Shown here piece after piece: positions 30,850-38,775 of a DNA stretch of 38,775 nucleotides. The stretch spans positions 1 through 38,775 of the forward strand of contig JBDTKH010000042.1 in NCBI GenBank assembly GCA_039935415.1, read 5' to 3'. A model generated the notes under the pieces. It had not been told where the DNA came from. It did no database searches and was given only the letters and a program-made list of their open reading frames with translations. The position numbers and the translations under genes were made by a program. Within the stretch, counting starts at the first letter, position 1. Every line of letters starts with the position of its first letter. Source of the stretch: Palsa-870 sp039935415 (lineage in GTDB: Bacteria > Chloroflexota > Dormibacteria > Dormibacterales > Dormibacteraceae).

Positions 30850-31835
30850 GTCGTATTCGGGTAGTCATCGGGTTGGCTGCCTTGTGTCTCGTGAGTGCCG
30901 CCTGTTCGACCGGCACCTCGAGCTCGAGCAGCTCACCCTCGGCGTCCGGCTCCAGCTATCGCTTCTACTTCGTGACCCACGGCGACAACGGGACGTTCTG
31001 GACGGTCGTTCAGAACGGCCAGAAGCAGGCCGCGGCCGACCTGGGCGTTTCGGTCAACTACCAGGGCAGCAACAACGACGACACGCAGGAGTGCCAGTTC
31101 ATCAGCGCGGCGGTCACCGCCAAGCCGGACGGCCTCGTCGTCTCGCCGCACAGCCAGACCGTGCTCGACTGCGCCAAGCAGGCGGCGGCCGGCGGCATTC
31201 CTCTGATCCTGATCAACAACTGCGGCGTCACCGCCAGCGGCCAGAGCTACATCGCGTACTCGGGCGCGCTTACGTGCGTGGGCCAGCCCGAGACCGCTGC
31301 CGGCCAGCAGGCGGGAGTGCGCCTGAAGGCGGATGGTGGCACCCATCTGCTCTGCGTCATCCACGAAGCGACCAGCACCAGCCTGCGCGACCGCTGCGCC
31401 GGCGCCAAGGCCGGATTCGGTGGGACCGAGAAAGACCTGGTGATCGACAACGCCAAGGCCAACGTCTCGTCGGCGACGGCCACGCTTCAGGCCGCGCTTA
31501 CCGCCGACCCCAGCATCGACGCCATCCTCGCCCTGGACCCTGACGTGGCCAAGAACATCGTCGAGGCCGCGGTCGCGGGCGCCGGCTCGAAGGCGAAGAT
31601 CGCGACCTTCGACATCAGCACCGGCGTGATCACCGACATCCAGTCCGGGAAGATCGACTTCGCCGTCGACCAGCAGCAGTACCTGCAGGGTTACCTGCCG
31701 ATCGTCTTCCTCAAGCTCTACAAGTCGAACGCCAACACCGTCGGCGGTTTCGACACCGTCAAGAGCGGCCCCGGCATCGTGGACAAGACCAACGCGTCCA
31801 CTGTCGCGAGCCTGGCGGCCAAAGGCACTCGATAG
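30846..31835 (+). CDS. Sugar ABC transporter substrate-binding lipoprotein, probable inositol receptor
   Basis: A 329-residue periplasmic-binding protein of the ribose/LacI type (Peripla_BP_4). The signal peptide ends in the lipobox LVSAAC (Cys20), followed by a Ser-rich linker. The binding fold shows YRFYFVTHGDNGTFWTVVQN, GLVVSPHSQTVLDC, a hinge region, and AILALDPDVAKNIVEAA. AGGAGG lies 8 bases before the ATG. The stop of iolE overlaps the start (ATGA). A strong hairpin follows the stop. Inositol as ligand is inferred from the operon. Confidence 0.9.
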   Translation: MSRIRVVIGLAALCLVSAACSTGTSSSSSSPSASGSSYRFYFVTHGDNGTFWTVVQNGQKQAAADLGVSVNYQGSNNDDTQECQFISAAVTAKPDGLVVSPHSQTVLDCAKQAAAGGIPLILINNCGVTASGQSYIAYSGALTCVGQPETAAGQQAGVRLKADGGTHLLCVIHEATSTSLRDRCAGAKAGFGGTEKDLVIDNAKANVSSATATLQAALTADPSIDAILALDPDVAKNIVEAAVAGAGSKAKIATFDISTGVITDIQSGKIDFAVDQQQYLQGYLPIVFLKLYKSNANTVGGFDTVKSGPGIVDKTNASTVASLAAKGTR

Positions 31836-31849
31836 ACTGGAGCGGCTTT

Positions 31850-31878
31850 CTACCGGGCCGGCTCGACCGGCCCGGTAG
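31850..31878 (+). promoter_or_regulatory. Perfect 12-bp hairpin between receptor and permease genes
   Basis: CTACCGGGCCGG (31850-31861) and CCGGCCCGGTAG (31867-31878) pair without mismatch around CTCGA. It lies in the 67-base gap after the binding-protein stop, and no U-run follows. It probably acts as a 3' stabiliser or partial attenuator that keeps the receptor in excess over the membrane components, as known for other binding-protein operons. The structure is seen directly; the role is inferred. Confidence 0.65.
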
Positions 31879-31902
31879 CGGCCATTTCCAGAGGTCGCAA
31901 GC

Positions 31903-32991
31903 ATGAGCGTCGCGAGCAACACCAAACCCGTTCAAGCTCCCGCTCCGCGCCAGGCCGGAGCGGGCGACGAGCGCCTGGCGGGGACGCGGCTCGTCGTCCG
32001 GCTGCTGCAGCGCCCGGAGTTCGGCGCCCTCGTCGGCGCCGTCGCCGTCTACCTGCTGTTCGCCACCGTGGATGCGACACCTGGCCACCTCTTCTCGTCG
32101 ATCGCCGGCATGCAGAACTGGACCGACGCCGCGTCGACCTACGGGATCATGGCCGTGGCCGTCGCGCTGCTCATGATCGGTGGGGAGTTCGACCTGTCCG
32201 CGGGCGTCATGACCGGGACGAGCGGCCTTTTGCTCGGCATGCTGATCACGCGCTACCAGTTCAACGTGTGGGCCGGCATCGTGATCGTATTCGTGTTCGC
32301 CGCGATCATCGGCGCGATCAACGGGGTGCTCGTGGTCCGGACCAAGCTGCCGAGCTTCATCATCACCCTGGCAACGTTCTTCGTCCTCCGTGGAGTCGAC
32401 GTGGGCGTCACAAAATTGCTCACCAACACGGTGCGGTTCGACATCTCCGACCAGGCGCCGGGGTTTGCCAGCGCGCAGCACATCTTCGGCAGCACGTTTC
32501 TCGCCCCGTACAACTTCCAGGATGCGGTCCTGTGGTGGATCGGAATCACCGTCGTGGCGACCTGGGTGCTTACCCAGACCACCTTCGGCAACTGGATCTA
32601 CGCCGTCGGCGGCGACGCCAACGCCGCCCGCGCGGTGGGCGTGCCGGTGGCTCGCACCAAGATCATCCTGTTCATGTGCACGGCGATGGCCGCGGCCATG
32701 GTCGGCATCATGGTCGCCCTCCGCTTCAAGGGGATCCAGTCCGGCCAGGGCGTCGGCCTCGAGTTCTTCTTCATCATTGCGGCCGTGGTCGGAGGCTGCC
32801 TGCTGATGGGCGGCTACGGGTCGGCGATCGGCGCTTCGCTCGGCGCCTTGATCATCGGCTTCGCGCAGATCGGCATCATCTTCGCCAACTGGGACTCCAA
32901 CTGGTACTACACGTTTCTCGGCGTGATCCTGTTCCTGGCGGTCGGCGTGAACACCCTGGTGAGGCGGCGCGCCGCGAGCGCGCGACGATAA
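31903..32991 (+). CDS. Sugar ABC transporter permease (RbsC-like)
   Basis: A 362-residue inner-membrane permease of the ribose/xylose/inositol family. A hydrophilic N-terminus of about 45 residues precedes about ten membrane segments. The family motif GGEFDLSAGVMTGTSGLLLG, the segment VVRTKLPSFIITLATFFVLR and the coupling loop GGDANAARAVGVPVARTKI are clear. The C-terminus ends basic (RRRAASARR). It lies between the hairpin and the ATPase gene, four bases from the latter. Confidence 0.93.
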   Translation: MSVASNTKPVQAPAPRQAGAGDERLAGTRLVVRLLQRPEFGALVGAVAVYLLFATVDATPGHLFSSIAGMQNWTDAASTYGIMAVAVALLMIGGEFDLSAGVMTGTSGLLLGMLITRYQFNVWAGIVIVFVFAAIIGAINGVLVVRTKLPSFIITLATFFVLRGVDVGVTKLLTNTVRFDISDQAPGFASAQHIFGSTFLAPYNFQDAVLWWIGITVVATWVLTQTTFGNWIYAVGGDANAARAVGVPVARTKIILFMCTAMAAAMVGIMVALRFKGIQSGQGVGLEFFFIIAAVVGGCLLMGGYGSAIGASLGALIIGFAQIGIIFANWDSNWYYTFLGVILFLAVGVNTLVRRRAASARR

Positions 32992-32995
32992 CGAC

Positions 32996-33853
32996 ATGAA
33001 CGGATCGAAGAACGGCGCACCCCTGCTCGAGGTGCGAAACGTGAGCAAGTACTTCGGCAGCGTCATCGCGCTGCGGGATATCTCGATGTCCGTGCGCGCG
33101 GGCGAGGTGACCTGCGTGCTGGGCGACAACGGGGCCGGCAAGTCGACCCTGATCAAGATCCTCTCCGGAGTCCATCCGCATGACGAGGGAGAGCTCCTGA
33201 TCGAAGGCAAGACGGTCGGCTTCAGCGGGCCTCGCGAGGCCCGCGCAGCGGGCATCTCAGTCGTGTTCCAGGACCTTGCGACCGTGCCGCTGATGTCCGT
33301 CTGGCGCAACTTCTTCCTGGGCTCCGAGCCGACCGTCGGTTTCGGACCCTTGCGCAGGCTGAACACCGGTTTCGCCAAGAAGGTCATGCGCGAGGAGATG
33401 CGCAAGATGGGCATCGACGTGCGCGATCCCAACCAGCAGGTCGGCACGCTTTCCGGCGGCGAGCGGCAGGCGGTCGCCATCGCGCGCGCGGTCTATTTCG
33501 GAGCCAAGGTGCTCATCCTCGACGAACCGACGTCCGCGCTTGGCGTCAGGCAATCGGGCATTGTTCTCAAGTATGTGGTGCAGGCGCGCGAGCGCGGCCT
33601 GGGCGTCATCTTCATCACGCACAACCCTCACCACGCCTACCCGGTGGGTGACCGTTTCGTGCTCCTCAATCGCGGCCGCCTGATGGGTTCGTTCGACAAG
33701 CGCGATACGTCGCTGGCCGAGCTGACCCAGATGATGGCCGGCGGGGAGGAGCTCGAGCGGCTGTCGCAAGAGCTCGAGAAGATGACGAGCGATCCGGAGA
33801 TGAAGCAGGTCGCGGCCGAGATGGCGGAAGAAGCCAACCGCCCGGCACCTTAG
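32996..33853 (+). CDS. Sugar ABC transporter ATP-binding protein, single-domain type
   Basis: A 285-residue ATPase with one nucleotide-binding domain, unlike the tandem RbsA type, so the transporter presumably uses a homodimer, as in FrcA-like systems. It has Walker A (GDNGAGKSTLIK), a Q-loop (VVFQDLATVPLMSVWRNFF), the signature (LSGGERQAVAIARAV), Walker B (VLILDEPTSALGVRQ) and H-loop (IFITHNPHHAYPVGDRF). A Glu-rich tail follows. Its TAG stop is part of the AGGAGG of the next gene. Confidence 0.93.
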   Translation: MNGSKNGAPLLEVRNVSKYFGSVIALRDISMSVRAGEVTCVLGDNGAGKSTLIKILSGVHPHDEGELLIEGKTVGFSGPREARAAGISVVFQDLATVPLMSVWRNFFLGSEPTVGFGPLRRLNTGFAKKVMREEMRKMGIDVRDPNQQVGTLSGGERQAVAIARAVYFGAKVLILDEPTSALGVRQSGIVLKYVVQARERGLGVIFITHNPHHAYPVGDRFVLLNRGRLMGSFDKRDTSLAELTQMMAGGEELERLSQELEKMTSDPEMKQVAAEMAEEANRPAP

Positions 33854-33863
33854 GAGGACGCTG

Positions 33864-35297
33864 ATGATCCCCAACCTCATCGGATCCGCATGGCGCGTGC
33901 CTTCGGGTGCGACAGGCTCGCTTCCCGTCTACAACCCTGCGACGGGCGAGGTGATCGAGCAGGTTCCACTGTCGGGAGCCGGCGAGGTCGACGCCGCCGT
34001 GAAGGCGGCGTCCGCCGCCTACCCCGGATGGTCGCGCACTGCGCTCATGGAGCGCGTTCGCCTGATGTTCCGGTTCAAGGCCGGGCTCGAAGAGCACTTC
34101 GAGGAGCTGGCCGCGGTCATCACTCGCCACCACGGCAAGACCCTCGAGGAGTCGCGAGGCGAGGTGCGGCGCGGCATCGAGGTGGTGGACTTCGCGTGCG
34201 GCGCGCCCACGCTGCTCCAGGGACGGACGCTCCGCGACGTCTCGGCCGGCGTCGACCAGGACCTCTACCGCTACCCCGTCGGCGTCTGCGCCGGGATCCC
34301 GCCCTTCAACTTTCCGGTGATGATCCCGCTGTGGATGTTCCCGCTCGCGATCGTCGCCGGAAACACCTTCATCCTCAAGCCCTCCGAGAGGACGCCGCTC
34401 GGCGGCCAGCGCCTGGCCGAGATCTTCCTCGAGGCGGGCTTTCCCGAAGGTGTGTTGAACGTGGTGCACGGGGCGCGCGAGGCGGTTGACGCGCTGCTCG
34501 ACCATCCCGGGATCCAGGCCATCTCATTCGTAGGGTCGGCGCCGGTGGCCCGGCACGTCTACCAGACCGCTGCGGCGAGCGGCAAGCGCGTGCAGGCTCT
34601 CGGCGGCGCCAAGAACCACATCGTCGTGATGCCCGATGCGGACCCCGAGGTCACCGTGCCGGCCATCCTCAACTCCGCGTTCGGCAATGCGGGTGAGCGG
34701 TGCCTGGCCGGATCCGTGGCGGTGGCAGTGGGTCATGCCGCCGATGGTTTGCTCGAAGGGTTGAGCGCAGCGGCGTCGAAGATGGTCGTCGGCCCGGGCG
34801 ACCAGGCGGGCGTGCAGGTCGGCCCGCTGATCCGCGCCGACCACCGCGACCGGGTGGCGGGCTTCGTGGGCAAGGGTGTGGCCGAGGGCGCGACCCTGGT
34901 GGTCGACGGCCGCAAGGAGATGTCGCGCCCCGGATTTTTCCTGGGGCCGACCATCCTGGACCGCGTGACCTCCGACATGACGGTCGGCCACGAAGAGATC
35001 TTTGGCCCCGTCCTGTCCGTGGCTCGGGCCGCCTCGCTCGACGAAGCGATCGCTCAGGCCAACCGGATGGCGCTTGGCAACATGGCGACGATCTTCACGC
35101 AGTCCGGTCGCTCCGCGCGCGAGTTTCGCGAGCGCGTCGAGGCCGGTATGACGGGCATCAACGTGCCAATCGCGCAGCCGTTCGCATTCTTCCCGTTCAG
35201 CGGGTGGAAAGGCTCGTTCTACGGAGACCTACACGTGCACGGCACCGACGGCATCGAGTTCTACACGCGCAAGAAGGTGGTGGTCACCAGGTGGTGA
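33864..35297 (+). CDS. mmsA: Methylmalonate-semialdehyde dehydrogenase (acylating)
   Basis: A CoA-acylating aldehyde dehydrogenase of 477 residues that turns malonic semialdehyde from inositol, or methylmalonic semialdehyde, into acetyl-CoA or propionyl-CoA. The nucleophile is Cys280 (GNAGERCLAGS), and the oxyanion Asn149 is in GIPPFNFPVM. Where other aldehyde dehydrogenases have a general-base Glu, it has LGGAKNH, the hallmark of this family. It ends in the FFPFSGWKGSFYGDLHVHG motif. AGGAGG lies six bases before the ATG. Its position inside the inositol operon makes the IolA role likely. Confidence 0.94.
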   Translation: MIPNLIGSAWRVPSGATGSLPVYNPATGEVIEQVPLSGAGEVDAAVKAASAAYPGWSRTALMERVRLMFRFKAGLEEHFEELAAVITRHHGKTLEESRGEVRRGIEVVDFACGAPTLLQGRTLRDVSAGVDQDLYRYPVGVCAGIPPFNFPVMIPLWMFPLAIVAGNTFILKPSERTPLGGQRLAEIFLEAGFPEGVLNVVHGAREAVDALLDHPGIQAISFVGSAPVARHVYQTAAASGKRVQALGGAKNHIVVMPDADPEVTVPAILNSAFGNAGERCLAGSVAVAVGHAADGLLEGLSAAASKMVVGPGDQAGVQVGPLIRADHRDRVAGFVGKGVAEGATLVVDGRKEMSRPGFFLGPTILDRVTSDMTVGHEEIFGPVLSVARAASLDEAIAQANRMALGNMATIFTQSGRSAREFRERVEAGMTGINVPIAQPFAFFPFSGWKGSFYGDLHVHGTDGIEFYTRKKVVVTRW

Positions 35298-35322
35298 CGC
35301 CGGTTGTAAGGTGGAGAGCGAG

Positions 35323-36417
35323 TTGACCGTACCGCGCCCGAGCGTCACTTACAAGAGCCGGCTCCACCAGATGACGCAGACCACGGCGACGGTGCTGTGG
35401 AACGACTCGGCGGACATCGACGAGCTCAACTACGCGATCGAGAACGGCGCCGTCGGAGCAACGTGCAATCCGGTGATCGCGCTCGGGATCCTCAAGAAGG
35501 ACATCGCCGCGTGGCGGCCGCGAATCGAAGCCCTGATCCATGAGCTTCCCGGCGCGACCGAGGATCAGGTCGGATGGAAGCTCATCGAAGAGATGTCGGT
35601 GCGGGCGGCGAAGCTCCTCGAGCCGGCGTTTCTCGCGCACGCAGGGCGCAATGGACGCCTCTCGATACAGACCGACCCGAGGTACTTCCGCGACACTGCA
35701 GCGATCGTCGGGCAAGCGGTCGCGTTCAACCTCCTCGCCCCGAACATGATCGTCAAGATCCCGGCCACGAAGGCCGGCATAGTCGCCATCGAAGAGGCGA
35801 CGCACCGCGGGATCAGCATCAACGCCACGGTCTGCTTCACGCTCCCCCAGTGCATCGCGGTCGCCGAGTCGGTCGAGCGAGGCCTGCGCCGGCGCGAGAG
35901 CGAGGGAAAGGACATCAAGTCGATGGGACCCGTCTGCACGATCATGGTCGGCCGGCTCGACGACTGGATGAAGGTCGTGCTCGAGAAGCGGGGGATCATG
36001 ATCGACCCGGGCCTTGTGCAATGGGCAGGCGTGGCGGTCTTCAAGAAGACGTATCGCATCTTCCAGCAGCGCGGCTACAGGCTCCGGCTGCTGTCCGCGG
36101 CGTTTCGCAACCACATGCACTGGAGCGAGCTCATCGGCGCCGACGCAGTCATCTCGCCGCCGTCGGTGTGGCAGAAGCGTTTCAACGCCAGTGACATCGA
36201 GGTGCGGCCGCGGATCGACGATCCGGTCGACCCGGCGCTGGTGGATACGCTCCTGGCGCATATCCCGGACTTCCGCCGCGCCTACTCCGAGGATGGCCTG
36301 AGCCCGGAGGAGTTCGACTCGTTCGCGCCGACCGTGCGAACGCTTCGCCAGTTCATGGCAGCCTGCACCGACCTCGACAGCCTGGTGCGCGACGTGATGC
36401 TCCCTGAACCCACCTAG
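35323..36417 (+). CDS. Transaldolase-family protein in the inositol operon
   Basis: A Schiff-base aldolase of the transaldolase family, about 364 residues. It shows LWNDSADIDELNYAIENGAV, GATCNPVIALGILKKD (equivalent of TSNPS), the Lys in NMIVKIPATKAG and INATVCFTLPQCIAVAE. TTG 35323 is preferred because GGAG lies six bases upstream; a GTG at 35311 lacks a site. Inositol pathways normally cleave 2-deoxy-5-keto-gluconate 6-phosphate with IolJ, a class II aldolase. Whether this protein substitutes for it, or channels triose or dihydroxyacetone units, is open. Its operon position, between mmsA and iolD, argues for a pathway role and against a stray pentose-phosphate enzyme. Confidence 0.82.
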   Translation: MTVPRPSVTYKSRLHQMTQTTATVLWNDSADIDELNYAIENGAVGATCNPVIALGILKKDIAAWRPRIEALIHELPGATEDQVGWKLIEEMSVRAAKLLEPAFLAHAGRNGRLSIQTDPRYFRDTAAIVGQAVAFNLLAPNMIVKIPATKAGIVAIEEATHRGISINATVCFTLPQCIAVAESVERGLRRRESEGKDIKSMGPVCTIMVGRLDDWMKVVLEKRGIMIDPGLVQWAGVAVFKKTYRIFQQRGYRLRLLSAAFRNHMHWSELIGADAVISPPSVWQKRFNASDIEVRPRIDDPVDPALVDTLLAHIPDFRRAYSEDGLSPEEFDSFAPTVRTLRQFMAACTDLDSLVRDVMLPEPT

Positions 36418-36418
36418 A

Positions 36419-38299
36419 GTGAAACCAGTCCGGCTGACGACAGCCCAGGCCCTCGTCCGTTTTCTCTCGGTGCAACACGTGGAGCGCGACGGGACCGAGC
36501 ACCGTTTCGTCGAAGGCTGCTTGGGCATCTTCGGCCATGGCAACCTCACCGGGGTGGGCCAGGCTCTCGAGCAAAACCCCGAGCTGCTCACGTACTACCA
36601 GGCGCGCAACGAGCAGGGGATGGTCCACATCGCGGCCGGGTTCGCGAAGATGCGCAACCGCCTTGCCACGCTCGCGTGTACGACTTCGATCGGGCCCGGG
36701 GCGACGAACATGGTGACTGGAGCCGCGGCGGCGACGGTCAACCGGATCCCGGTGCTGCTCCTCCCCGGCGACGTGTTCGCGTCTCGCCGGCCCGATCCCG
36801 TGCTCCAGCAGCTGGAGGCGCCATGGCGGGGCGATGCGAGCGTCAACGACTGCTTCCAACCCGTCGCCCGGTACTGGGACCGCATCCAGCGGCCCGAGCA
36901 GCTGGTCCCCTCGGCCCTCGCCGCGATGCGAGTGCTGACGAGCCAGGCGGACACGGGAACCGCGGTGCTCGCACTCCCGCAGGACGCGCAGACCGAAGCA
37001 TTCGAATTCCCGGCCGAGTTTTTCGAGCGCCGGGTCTGGCACGTCGGACGTCCGCTACCCGACGCCGGGGCGATGGATCGCGCGGCGGCGATGATCCGTG
37101 CGTCGAAGCGGCCCCTCATCGTGGCGGGCGGCGGAGTCATCTACTCGGAGGCGACGGCGGCCCTCCGGCGGCTGGTCACGCGCACGGGCATACCGGTGGG
37201 GGAGACGCAGGCGGGCAAAGGCTCGATGCGGTTCGATGACCCAGGCGCGCTCGGCGGCATCGGCGCGACAGGCACCCTGGCCGCCAACCGGGTCGCCGCG
37301 GAAGCCGACCTCGTGATCGGCGTGGGCACGCGCTACAGCGACTTCACGACCGCCTCGAAGACCGCGTTCCAGGACCCGGAGGTTCGCTTCATCAACGTCA
37401 ACGCGAACGAGGCGGACAGCCACAAGCTGGGGGGGCTGGCGCTCACCGGCGACGCGCGCGCCGCGGTCGAGGCGCTCGAGGTGCGGCTCGAAGGCTGGAC
37501 CGTGTCCACCGACTACCGCAAGCGATACGAGCAGCTGCGCGCGGACTGGGACAGGGAGGTATCGCGCCTTTACAGCCTCGGCCACCGCCCGCTGGCCGCT
37601 CAGTCAGAGGTGCTGGGAGCGGTCAACGAGCTGTCCGGCCCGCGCGATGTCGTCGTGTGCGCGGCGGGTTCGATGCCTGGCGACCTGCACAAGCTGTGGC
37701 GCACGCGCGACGAGAAGGGCTACCACGTCGAGTACGGCTACTCGACCATGGGATACGAGATCGCCGGCGGCCTTGGCGTGAAGCTTGCGGACCCTGGCCG
37801 TGAGGTGTACGTGATGGTCGGCGACGGGTCCTACTTGATGATGGCGCAGGAGATCGTCACCTCGATACAGGAGCGCGCGAAGCTGACCGTCGTGCTCGTC
37901 GACAACGAGGGATTCGCCTCGATCGGCGGCCTGTCGCGATCGAAAGGCACCGCCGGCTTCGGCACGCGCTACCGCTACCGCCAGGACGGTTCGCTCGGCG
38001 ACGACGCGGGCCACCAGGATGGCGAGCCGCTGCCGGTCGACCTCGCGCTCAACGCCGAAGGACTCGGCGCTCACGTGATCCGCGCCCGCAACGTCGAGGA
38101 GCTTCGCGATGCGCTGGTCACCGCGAAGAAGCTCGACCGCACCGTGGTCATCCACGTGCCGGTCGACCGGTACGAGGGCGTGCCCGGCTACGAGAGCTGG
38201 TGGGAGGTTCCGGTCGCCGAGGTCGCAGATTCGGTCGATGTGAAGAAGGCGCGCGAGGAGCACCAGCTCGGCAAGGCGCGCCGGCGCTGGCTGATTTGA
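36419..38299 (+). CDS. iolD: 3D-(3,5/4)-trihydroxycyclohexane-1,2-dione hydrolase
   Basis: A thiamine-diphosphate enzyme of 626 residues that opens the ring of the cyclic dione to 5-deoxy-glucuronate. It has the three-domain layout of the acetolactate-synthase superfamily. The activating Glu is in YYQARNEQGMVHIAAGFAK, the middle domain runs around VAGGGVIYSEATAALRRLV, and the cofactor motif is GDGSYLMMAQEIVTSIQ with the downstream Asn in VDNEGFASIGGLS. The FGTRYRYRQDGSLGDDAG stretch is typical of IolD. It starts at GTG two bases after the transaldolase stop and overlaps iolB. Confidence 0.95.
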   Translation: MKPVRLTTAQALVRFLSVQHVERDGTEHRFVEGCLGIFGHGNLTGVGQALEQNPELLTYYQARNEQGMVHIAAGFAKMRNRLATLACTTSIGPGATNMVTGAAAATVNRIPVLLLPGDVFASRRPDPVLQQLEAPWRGDASVNDCFQPVARYWDRIQRPEQLVPSALAAMRVLTSQADTGTAVLALPQDAQTEAFEFPAEFFERRVWHVGRPLPDAGAMDRAAAMIRASKRPLIVAGGGVIYSEATAALRRLVTRTGIPVGETQAGKGSMRFDDPGALGGIGATGTLAANRVAAEADLVIGVGTRYSDFTTASKTAFQDPEVRFINVNANEADSHKLGGLALTGDARAAVEALEVRLEGWTVSTDYRKRYEQLRADWDREVSRLYSLGHRPLAAQSEVLGAVNELSGPRDVVVCAAGSMPGDLHKLWRTRDEKGYHVEYGYSTMGYEIAGGLGVKLADPGREVYVMVGDGSYLMMAQEIVTSIQERAKLTVVLVDNEGFASIGGLSRSKGTAGFGTRYRYRQDGSLGDDAGHQDGEPLPVDLALNAEGLGAHVIRARNVEELRDALVTAKKLDRTVVIHVPVDRYEGVPGYESWWEVPVAEVADSVDVKKAREEHQLGKARRRWLI

Positions 38300-38775
38300 A
38301 CCCAAAGCTCCTGGTCCACAGCAGGCCGGCCGGCGGCGCCGACGGCCTGGTGGTATCCGTAACACCCGAGTCGGCCGGCTGGAAGTTCGTGGGCTTCGAG
38401 GTCTACCGGCTCACGCGCGGCGCGCGGATCGAGCGCGAAACTGGGGACCAGGAGGTGTGCGCGGTGATGCTCTCGGGCCGCGCGGACGTGTCGTTTGGCG
38501 ATAAGCAGTGGCGTGGCGTCGGCACGCGGCTCAGCGTGTTCGAAGGCACGCCGGATGCCGTCTACGCGCCACCGGGAGGCAGGCTCGTGATCACCGCGAC
38601 CGGTGATCCGTGCGAGGTGGCGTTGTGCTCGGCCCCCGCGCAGCGCGGCGAGGCGCCCGCGTTGCTGCCCGGCACCGGCGTCAGCGCGTTCAAGCGCGGC
38701 TCAGGTCGCACCGAGCGAACCATCCACAACATCCTGATGGACGATCGGCCTGCCGAGTCCCTGCTGGTGACCGAG
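38296..38775 (+). CDS. iolB: 5-deoxy-glucuronate isomerase (3' end cut off)
   Basis: A cupin-fold isomerase that converts 5-deoxy-glucuronate to 2-deoxy-5-keto-gluconate, the step after IolD. The first 160 codons are present: GWKFVGFEVYRLTRG, ETGDQEVCAVMLSGRADV, FEGTPDAVYAPPGG and TERTIHNILMDDRPAESLLV match the family's N-terminal half. The TTG start overlaps the iolD stop (TTGA), the same arrangement as the BtuF-like gene earlier in the window. The remaining pathway genes (kinase, aldolase) would lie beyond the edge. Confidence 0.93.
   Translation, partial: MNPKLLVHSRPAGGADGLVVSVTPESAGWKFVGFEVYRLTRGARIERETGDQEVCAVMLSGRADVSFGDKQWRGVGTRLSVFEGTPDAVYAPPGGRLVITATGDPCEVALCSAPAQRGEAPALLPGTGVSAFKRGSGRTERTIHNILMDDRPAESLLVTE

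Noticed and set aside
31759..33480. A 573-codon antisense open frame over the sugar permease and ATPase genes
   Set aside because: Its residue composition is shadow-like and it lies opposite clear ABC-transporter genes with intact motifs.
35284..36591. A 435-codon antisense open frame over the transaldolase and iolD genes
   Set aside because: Shadow composition; the plus-strand genes carry catalytic motifs.
1..38775. TGA as a reassigned sense codon genome-wide
   Set aside because: Many intact genes here end in TGA at the expected length, several in ATGA overlaps with the next gene, so TGA is a normal stop.
1..38775. Prophage, integron, transposon or CRISPR array
   Set aside because: No integrase, transposase, phage structural gene, direct-repeat array or terminal inverted repeats are visible; the only notable repeats are short hairpins.

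Overview
The window is high-GC bacterial chromosome, almost wholly coding. Start codons are often GTG or TTG, and genes within operons overlap by 4 bases (ATGA, GTGA or TTGA) or abut. Nothing in it is phage- or plasmid-like, and I see no rRNA, tRNA, CRISPR array or insertion sequence. An aa3-type oxidase with a CtaG assembly factor, lipoprotein solute-binding proteins with no outer-membrane partners, and an actinobacterial-style inositol cluster fit a soil or freshwater actinobacterium or a Chloroflexota/Dormibacterota-like lineage. The phylum cannot be fixed from sequence reading alone.

Layout. (1) 1-5230, minus strand: a dipeptide/oligopeptide-type ABC importer (lipoprotein, two permeases, two ATPases, the last cut by the window edge). 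(2) 5283-5647: debris of an ArsR-like regulator. (3) 5661-7108, minus: a cobalamin-binding-type protein translationally coupled to a FrnE/DsbA-like thiol oxidoreductase. The first catalytic Cys of that CPWC motif is an in-frame TGA followed by a bacterial SECIS-like hairpin, so it is a probable selenoprotein. (4) 7153-7365: a frameshifted VOC-family fragment. (5) 7370-10084, minus: pseudouridine-5'-phosphate glycosidase, a PfkB kinase and a DapA-type aldolase, then a small XRE regulator. (6) 10505-17617, plus: a respiratory block with Sco, a membrane cupredoxin, cytochrome oxidase subunits II, I and III, CtaG, CtaB and a TlpA/ResA-like thioredoxin. Subunit I keeps the metal ligands and the active-site Tyr but lacks the usual D- and K-channel residues.

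(7) 17639-23281, minus: a fumarylacetoacetate-hydrolase-family enzyme coupled to a complete branched-chain-amino-acid-type ABC importer. A divergent FCD-type GntR regulator (23366-24037) has a palindromic operator candidate in its own promoter. (8) 24088-26534, minus: a ketopantoate-reductase-family enzyme coupled to an oxalyl-CoA-synthetase-like acyl-CoA ligase. (9) 26599-28895: an MFS transporter flanked by broken genes, namely a nucleotidyltransferase C-terminus joined to a sugar epimerase N-terminus, and the C-terminal third of a LacI regulator. (10) 28943 to the right edge, plus: a myo-inositol catabolic operon with an IolG-like dehydrogenase, IolE-like dehydratase, sugar ABC importer (binding protein, permease, ATPase), methylmalonate-semialdehyde dehydrogenase, a transaldolase-family protein, IolD and IolB (cut by the edge).

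The genome looks like a heterotroph scavenging peptides, nucleoside sugars, organic acids and inositol, and respiring through an unusual heme-copper oxidase. The most novel signal is the Sec-type UPWC oxidoreductase. Next come the channel-less oxidase with its extra cupredoxin, and the inositol operon that carries a transaldolase and whose adjacent LacI gene is destroyed.
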